A stretch of DNA of 64,000 nt from positions 10,230,001 through 10,294,000 of the forward strand of contig CP053154.1 of assembly GCA_014607495.2 (NCBI GenBank), in the 5' to 3' direction. A program made the translations under genes and the position numbers. Shown here one piece after another: positions 57,813 through 64,000 of this stretch. The notes under the pieces are model-generated. The model was given only the letters and a program-made list of their open reading frames with translations, was not told the DNA's origin and did not search any database. Position 1 is the stretch's first letter. The number at the start of each line of letters is the position of its first letter. Source of the DNA: Carposina sasakii. Taxonomy: Eukaryota; Arthropoda; Insecta; Lepidoptera; Carposinidae.

Positions 57813-59747
57813 TCATTTGAAGTCTAATCGTACTGGCGGAAAAGTCTCGATAATTATGCATACTTCTCTGTCGTTCGTAAACTTATTAAACATTGTCGCT
57901 CACAACTTGATAGTAAAGTAACATAGGCAAGTAAGAAGTAGGTAACGCGTGTTGTGTTAATCAACATACTGACTATTTTATCCAGAACCCTTTTACTTCC
58001 GAAATAGTGTATCAGCCTTGCAAGCTTCAAGCTTATCTAAAGAAATTCTGTAATAAAATACAGTTATGTTGGTTAACTAATAATAAAGAGCATTTCCGGT
58101 AAATGCAGAAATTATTATGTAATTCATAATAAGTAACAAAGTATAATTTCTTTGTCACGGTATGTTATTAAACAATGTTGTTGTTACGGTGGTGAGTAAA
58201 CACATTTAAAATAACATTTTTTCAATTACCGCTGCACGCTGTTTCGCTCTGTTAAGGCGACATAAACCTAGTTACATGGCGCATGCCGTGACAAGTGAGT
58301 GAGTGACACCTCGGAACGTAGATATATTGTTTAACCGCTACTTTAATGGCGCCTATATATAACATAGCTTCTAGCAGTGGATACTTCTGTCACCTGAGAG
58401 ATAAGTCTTGCTCGTCTATTTACTTAGACACTGGTTTACCTACTATCGCGTTCGCTAATTCTTCCCTGTGTCTTTAGTTGAGAGGTCTGCTCTAGGAAGC
58501 AAGCGTATTACAAAGGCTATACGAGCGCTGCAATGTGCCCTCACCTAACCTCGGCTTAGCTGTACCACAGATAACATAATTATAGTCTCTAGATAATAAT
58601 TCCTGAAGTACATATTCTTTGCCATTGGGAGAAAGCGGGTGCAATGCTGCCAATGGGATTAGTTAGCCCGTGCTTGCATCAATGGATATTCCTATATTGT
58701 CATATAAGTTCTAACTTTCTAAGGTCAGTGCCGTCTGTTTTCACATTAATCTATAAAACTTCAGCCGCATTAGAGTAAGTTAAGATTTTAATTCCATCCA
58801 TTTGTTAATTCGTACTACCCAAGAAATCGTAACACAAACGAAAATCTAAACATTTTTTTAAACACTACTTTATCAGATTACATGCGTTATTTGTAATGTA
58901 CCTAATAATAATAAATAATTATCTTACGAATTCTTATTAAAACTTAGTTTGCCTGTGAACCATCTGTCATCTCCTCCGAGGGGTCAATAGCCTCGTAGTA
59001 GTAAGAATTTATGTCCAATCTTCATAGAGCATAATTGTCGTTTACGGAACAAGTTTTAGGTATTACAAGGTATTTTGTAAAAGGAGCGGCTTTTGAGTAA
59101 ACATTTCCTTAGCTTAGTATAGTCTTGAAATTTTTATGAGCTACTTTAGTTAATTCAGTTTAGACTTTTGGTCCATTACGTGTTAGTGCGTAGTCGGCGA
59201 CTAACTTCATGTAATACTAACTATAACATTTTCATTATGAATAATCAGTTTTTTCAGGTTACACTAGAAATTTTCAAGAATATGTACAATAATTATTTAT
59301 TTATACAATTCTTGCTTGTTGCTATCATACAAGATCGTAGCAACAAGCAAGAATTAGTAAATATAACTAAAATCAATTTAAGTATCAGATATTGAAAACA
59401 ATTTCATCTATGTTTAACAGCTCTATCTATGGATATGACAGTAATGCTAGGCGAAAATTAATTGCTCTATTAATGAAACAATGCCTGCTCATTAGGCCCC
59501 TGAGGTCATTAAAAGAATGAATGACGTCATCTCTGTAGTCTTCCTCTTGGTCATCTTGCAGACACATTTCAATAACAAGCCATAAACATAAACAAAGCAA
59601 TTCGTCCACAGTTGACTTGTCAACTTTATGTAGAGTGACCACTCGAATTTACTTTCTCGGGAAAAATTGAACAGAGTTGTGCAAATGGAAACCATCCCAC
59701 ATAAAATAGAATTTAAGGAAATTTGAATATGGATATTTTCATTTAAA
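57813..59747. other. No gene recognised; perfect hairpin at 59307-59355
   Basis: AT-rich unique sequence. At 59307-59355, AATTCTTGCTTGTTGCTA and its exact reverse complement flank a 13-nt loop. Some small open frames have no family features. Confidence 0.4.
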
Positions 59748-59862
59748 CTTGTACATCTAACTATACCCTCAAAATTGGTCAGAAGTGACACCATGTGGTC
59801 CTTGGTGCTCTGCCTACCCCGTAATGGATAAAGGCGTGATTATATGTATGTATGTATATTTT
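59748..59862 (-). repeat. Interspersed repeat (GGGGTAGGCAGAG family), inverted
   Basis: This is the reverse complement of the repeat at 45181-45310, including CCCTCAAAATTGGTCAGAAG and GGTGCTCTGCCTACCCCG, ending in a TATG microsatellite. Confidence 0.75.
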
Positions 59863-60184
59863 CATTTTCACGGGTTCGATAGAAATTTCATTTTTTAAAG
59901 ATTCTGTATCCATATTCACGGGTTCCCGTTTGCATTAACTATGTCCTATCGTAAAGTATGTTTTATTATTTTTCTTTGCCTGTTTCTAAGTTCTACTTTT
60001 TCACTTTTAGGAACTTTATAATTTGTAATAAATGAGAGATATACACGCATAATTATTTATGATATAGCCTGTTAGTCTTTACCAGCGACATTGCGTGCTC
60101 TATCAAAGGTCAAACGTCCTTCTTGAGAGTGGGGTCATTTGAATGCAAAATCTCGGATCTTTTATTTGACCTTACATTGGTAGG

Positions 60185-60345
60185 CATTGTTATTCTTTTT
60201 TATTCTTCGACCTTCATCATCTTCCTGCCCATATCCTATTATTTATATGGTTGGCGCAATATGGTTTTTTTCGAAACTCATATTTCCAAGGATTTGGCGT
60301 TGGTTTTACGGCTGCCTGCTTGACGCCAACCCTCCTCGGTGCGGT
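60185..60345 (+). repeat. Interspersed repeat, CCAAGGATTTGGCGT family, copy 1
   Basis: TCATCATCTTCCTGCCCATA, ATATGGTTGGCGCAATATGG, TTCCAAGGATTTGGCGTTGG and TGACGCCAACCCTCCTCGG are shared in order with 61675-61815. Confidence 0.75.
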
Positions 60346-61674
60346 ACCTACTGAAAATGATTGTTTTTTTATCCTTAGTTTTTTAGGAATCAAATGTTCT
60401 TTTTTTACTATGGTATCATGGTTCAGTATCAGGGTATCAAATATTTTAACGCTTTTTGATCTGTGATTCTGTAGAAAAAAACAAGAAGTGATACTTCAGT
60501 GCGCAGACAATGACTTACCGGAATCGAATTCTATTGTAACACTTGTTAATCTGTGATGGCTCGTGTAACTCATTTTAGTTTTTATACTATGAGTAGGTAG
60601 ATCTATTTGTAATCACAGCTGTGTGACTAACACTACTGAGATCATTTTAAAAACCGAAATGAAATTCTAATCTACAATACAAGTAGGTAATACTTTCACG
60701 ATATCTTCTTCTTTTCTTTAAACGTTAAAAAAGGGTTGAACTAAAATGAATTTTGGGATTAGAGTTATTTATTCCAGATATCTATCTTTTATACAGCTTT
60801 TGTATAAGTTTAATAAAAATAATCTTAAAGGCTCACACCGACTACTAAAAATATTTAAAACCGGCCAAGTGGCATAGAATAGATCCGCTAAATAAAAGAG
60901 GTGGGACTAGATCCTCTTATATTAAATTTGTGGATAGAGTTTAGTCCAGCCATTTTTTGTGCCATTTTGCAATGCAACCAACAAATTTTGCAACCAGCAG
61001 CATGAGCTATAGTCATCCTACACGGCCGCTTCCTCCGGCCGGGTGACTCAAATTAAAACTCATTGAAGGGCGTGCGACCGGGCGGGCGCCGCCGTCCCCT
61101 ATCTCACAGGAAACTGCACAGCACTGGCGATTTCGGTCACTCAACCTCGCGAACTAGTTCGCAGTCTATTGTACTGTACACGAGCGTTGATCTAACTGGA
61201 TCCGCACAAAAGAATGAATTGGTTCCTTGTTCTTAATCAAAACAATTTTTTACTTCTGTGTATGAGTAATATAATAATAAAGATAAGCGTCCACATATGA
61301 AGATCGCAGCGCAAACATCACACATTTCAATGGATTTTTTTACAATGGTTTTTTGGGTTCCAAAATCAACTCTTAGTACAAGTACTAAGAAATAAACAGT
61401 ACGAAATAAGTATGTAGAGTCCGACATGCTCCGTCCGACTTCGATCCAGTGGATGGCTACCTTAATGGCTGAAAGTAAAACGTTCATCATGGGTGCTAAA
61501 TGTTGGCGAACCACTGGAACGGTAAACAGTGGATACCTCAGCCTACATGTAACTTAGGTAAATCTATTTTATGTTTCATCAGCTGTTCTTGGTACATACA
61601 GGATGTTAGTGACATCTTGTAACGAAAACTTTTTATTATTTTTTGGAAGTGCCTATTCTAATGTAGGGCATAAA
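60346..61674. other. No gene recognised
   Basis: AT-rich except for a short GC-rich patch at 61020-61110 (GACCGGGCGGGCGCCGCCGT). No exon, RNA gene or repeat is recognised. Confidence 0.4.
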
Positions 61675-61815
61675 ATTTTACAAATCATCATCTTCATGTC
61701 CTTATTTTATTATTTATGGGGTCAGTGTATGGTTTCATTCGAAACTCGTATTCCCAAGGATTTGGCGTCTGTTTTACCTGCCTGATCCATGACGCCAACC
61801 TTCCTCGGGTATATA
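61675..61815 (+). repeat. Interspersed repeat, CCAAGGATTTGGCGT family, copy 2
   Basis: A direct, diverged copy of 60185-60345, including TTATGGGGTCAGTGTATGG and CATGACGCCAACCTTCCTCG. Confidence 0.75.
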
Positions 61816-62711
61816 CTCGTAGTTATAGATAAGTAACAATTTTAGAATATTAAATACAATTTCATACATAACAGGAAAAAATGGCGAATATTATGAGAAG
61901 ATTTTCAGATTCTTTTCAAATAAACAATTATTTTTTTCAATTGAAGATCAATAAAATAATAAAAGAGGAGTTTTCTCATCGCAATCCTAAAAGACAAAAA
62001 CCAAGTAACGGGCATCAATGCAACGAGAATCAACGTTTAATAGCTTTTAATAAATTTTCTTGAAATTGACGTTTTTGCTCCCCTGAGTGACGGACAGAGG
62101 AACACAGCCACACGTAGACACAAAATATGTCGTCGATTAACTTTATGGATATCTTACTTACCCACATACAATGTAAAGAATTTTCCTTTTTTTATGATAA
62201 AAGTTTTCCAATAAAAATGCATAAACTCCTTCTACCTATCGCTGTTTCTTGTACTCTTTTCGCGTAAAATCATCTGGATGGATATGGATGGGATATATTC
62301 TACAGGGATATAAATAATTGTTGATTTTGGTGCTTGCTCTAATAAAATTTCCAGTGAAGGCGATGAAACACGTAAATAAGCGGCCTTGGCAGTGAACCGC
62401 GTAGCTATCGTACGAGAATGGGGCAAGGAGCGCGATTGAGGCCCACATTAGGCTCAAGGCCCTCCATGCGCCAGTCATTGCCTTCAAATAGTACCTTACG
62501 GTAAGGTCCTTACCTACCATCTTACAGTCTCCATATAATGCCGCAAATATCGAGCTCGTGTCAAAATTTAGTTACGGTCTGAACACAGCATAATTGTCGT
62601 AGGTTGACTTCCTGTACAGCTCTATGCTGTAGAGTAGAATGTTGTTTTCAGTTGCTTTTGCCGAATAAGAAAGGACATTAAAAATGTATACTTGTAAGTA
62701 TGTTATTAAAG
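61816..62711. other. No gene recognised
   Basis: Unique-looking sequence with incidental small open frames. Confidence 0.4.
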
Positions 62712-62854
62712 TTGAATGCGGAATACATATATGCAAAAACCCGGCTACGTAATAAATAACCAAACTATGTACATAATAAAAAAACTGAAAAGAAAAAGAC
62801 AAACACTTAGATGTCCGGTGGTCTAGAATTCTATAATGTTATTATATGTATAAC

Positions 62855-63128
62855 TATACATGGTGTAACAAAAAGGGTATGTTAAGCGAAAAGCTACGTA
62901 AATAGCCCACTGTAGAGAACCTATCCACAAAATTTGAGACTCGAAATCACATGTTTATTTTTCAAGATTGTATGAAAATTCCTGAGATACTCGTATTTAA
63001 AAATTCTCCATACTATCGGGAAAAATAAGCATGTGATTTCGAGTCTCAAATTTTGTAGATAGGTTCTCTACAGTGGGCTATTTACGTAGCTTTTCGCTTA
63101 ACATACCCTTTTTGTTACATCCTGTATA
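62855..63128. mobile_element. Palindromic foldback element, copy 3
   Basis: Same family as 11397-11665; the arms contain GGTATGTTAAGCGAAAAGCT and its complement. The left tip has drifted (TACATGGTGTAAC). The arms remain very similar to copy 1. It is nested inside the foldback element at 62712-63568. Confidence 0.92.
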
Positions 63129-63326
63129 GTGGACGCCCGCGACTCCGTCCGCGTGGACTGCAGAAAAACAAAATGTCGAAATCATGCGGGATAAAAAGTA
63201 GCCTATATGTAAAGTGGGACCTGTCACAACATATTCCTGAAAACTGCATCGAAATCGGTTCAGCCGTTTCCGAGATTAGCGTGCACAAACATCGATCCGT
63301 TACAATTTTATTATATGTATAGATAG
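63127..63326 (+). repeat. GTGGACGCCCGCGACT repeat
   Basis: It starts AGTGGACGCCCGCGACTCCG directly at the right tip of the palindromic element. It contains GTAGCCTATATGTAAAGTGG and AATCGGTTCAGCCGTTTCCG and ends CCGTTACAATTTTATTATAT. Confidence 0.85.
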
Positions 63327-63421
63327 ATGATCGTAACATTAACAACTGAACAGCCAGGATTCATTGAAATATTAGCTTGGCTGTCGGATAATGGATGTGG
63401 TGGTTGTTATGTTACGATCAT
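63327..63421. repeat. Small hairpin element
   Basis: ATGATCGTAACATTAACAAC at the left is complementary to GTTGTTATGTTACGATCAT at the right with one mismatch, and the interior is also partly complementary (AGCCAGGATTCATT / TTGGCTGTC region). 95 bp in all. Confidence 0.8.
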
Positions 63422-63623
63422 TAGAAAATATTTTATGCTTTATAGATTTCTAGACCATCGGACATCTAAGTGCTTGTTTCTTTCTTTTCAGTTTTTTTTT
63501 ATTATGTAGGTACATAGTTTGGTTCTTTTTACGTAGTCGTGTTTTTGCATATATGTCGAACGCTATACGTCCCTGCAATACGCCACTTTTTGAGCAACTG
63601 TATTAAAAATAGTTGTTCAGTAC

Positions 63624-63739
63624 ACGTGCGGAACCGTCATTGCAACTTGTTCCGACTGTCAACCCTCACCTTCGGCTGCGCCTCGGCTCGGGTAGACATT
63701 TGTCGGAACTCTTTGCAATGACAGGCTTTCCGCACTCGT
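63624..63739. repeat. Hairpin element near the right edge
   Basis: GTGCGGAACCGTCATTGCAA and TTGTTCCGACTGTC on the left pair with GACATTTGTCGGAACTC and TTTGCAATGACAGG, then TTTCCGCAC, on the right. It is an imperfect 116-bp foldback with a GC-rich loop. The last 260 bases after it show nothing recognisable. Confidence 0.8.
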
Positions 63740-64000
63740 AATGAAATATACTATTTTACTGTGTCTCTAGCCTGCACTGCACATGGACATATAGATAGTC
63801 AAAGTATAATTATGTACTTGGCTAGATCCTTAGGTGGTTCAGATAGGTTCACACATGGACACGGTAATTTATGCAGATAAAGTCGCTGGAAATCAGCAAG
63901 TTTTATTAAGTAGTATGTAACAAGGTGGAGTACTTATTGAAAAAACTTTTACGATTCCGTAAAATAATTTGGAATATTTGAATTTATTTACATTATGTTT

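Larger units (their letters stand above)
62712..63568. mobile_element. Foldback element with nested insertions
   Basis: Arms 62712-62835 and 63441-63568 are imperfect inverted repeats. Landmarks are CATATATGCAAAAACCCGGC with its complement near 63545, ACCAAACTATGTAC with GTACATAGTTTGGT, and ACTTAGATGTCCGGTGGTCT with its counterpart near 63455. Inside lie a palindromic element, a GTGGACGCCCGCGACT repeat and a small hairpin. Confidence 0.8.

Noticed and set aside
1..64000. CRISPR array, bacterial operon or ribosomal RNA
   Set aside because: No spaced identical direct repeats of that kind, no bacterial gene layout and no rRNA-like sequence; all evidence points to an insect nuclear genome.

Overview
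The window looks like a nuclear genome segment from a moth or butterfly. It has spliced genes with short exons and AT-rich introns, and a complete insect-type YJU2 splicing-factor gene. It is also dense in interspersed repeats of the kind common in Lepidoptera: decayed RTE, jockey-like and CR1-like LINEs, tRNA-derived SINEs, many small hairpin or foldback elements, and a repeat beginning with GTGGACGCCCGCGACT. The species assignment is inference; no database search was possible.

Left part (1-20,340). A decayed piggyBac-type transposase pseudogene lies at 190-1748. Next come two genes arranged head to head. One runs leftward (start codon 9689, seventeen exons traced to 2148, 3' end not resolved). 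The other runs rightward (start codon 10274, twenty exons, stop at 20249, 917 residues). Only 584 bp separate their start codons, so they may share a promoter. Joined by eye, every exon of both genes keeps frame. The proteins are paralogues: each has a basic or Ser/Thr-Pro-rich N-terminus, a conserved helical middle and a long coiled coil. Ten successive introns have identical phases, and three matching exons have identical lengths (131, 183 and 116 nt). I do not recognise the family. This inverted duplicate pair is the most interesting object in the window.

Middle part (20,341-27,010). YJU2 (CCDC94 family) is complete in five exons (21025-26809, 322 residues) with all four zinc-binding cysteines. 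Its introns hold several mobile elements, including two nearly identical LINE 3' segments in direct orientation on either side of exon 4. Just upstream of exon 5 there is a decayed tandem duplication of the intron 4 splice acceptor. The only AATAAA seen after the stop lies inside an inverted tRNA-derived SINE.

Right part (27,010-64,000). I find no cellular protein-coding gene here. It holds LINE remnants (CR1-like 30.9-31.5 kb, another LINE 43.1-44.0 kb, RTE pieces 46.4, 54-56 and 57.6 kb), a hAT-type MITE with an 8-bp target duplication, and copies of palindromic and TIR elements. Long stretches between them show no detectable repeat; several GC-richer islands there could be conserved regulatory DNA, which is inference only.
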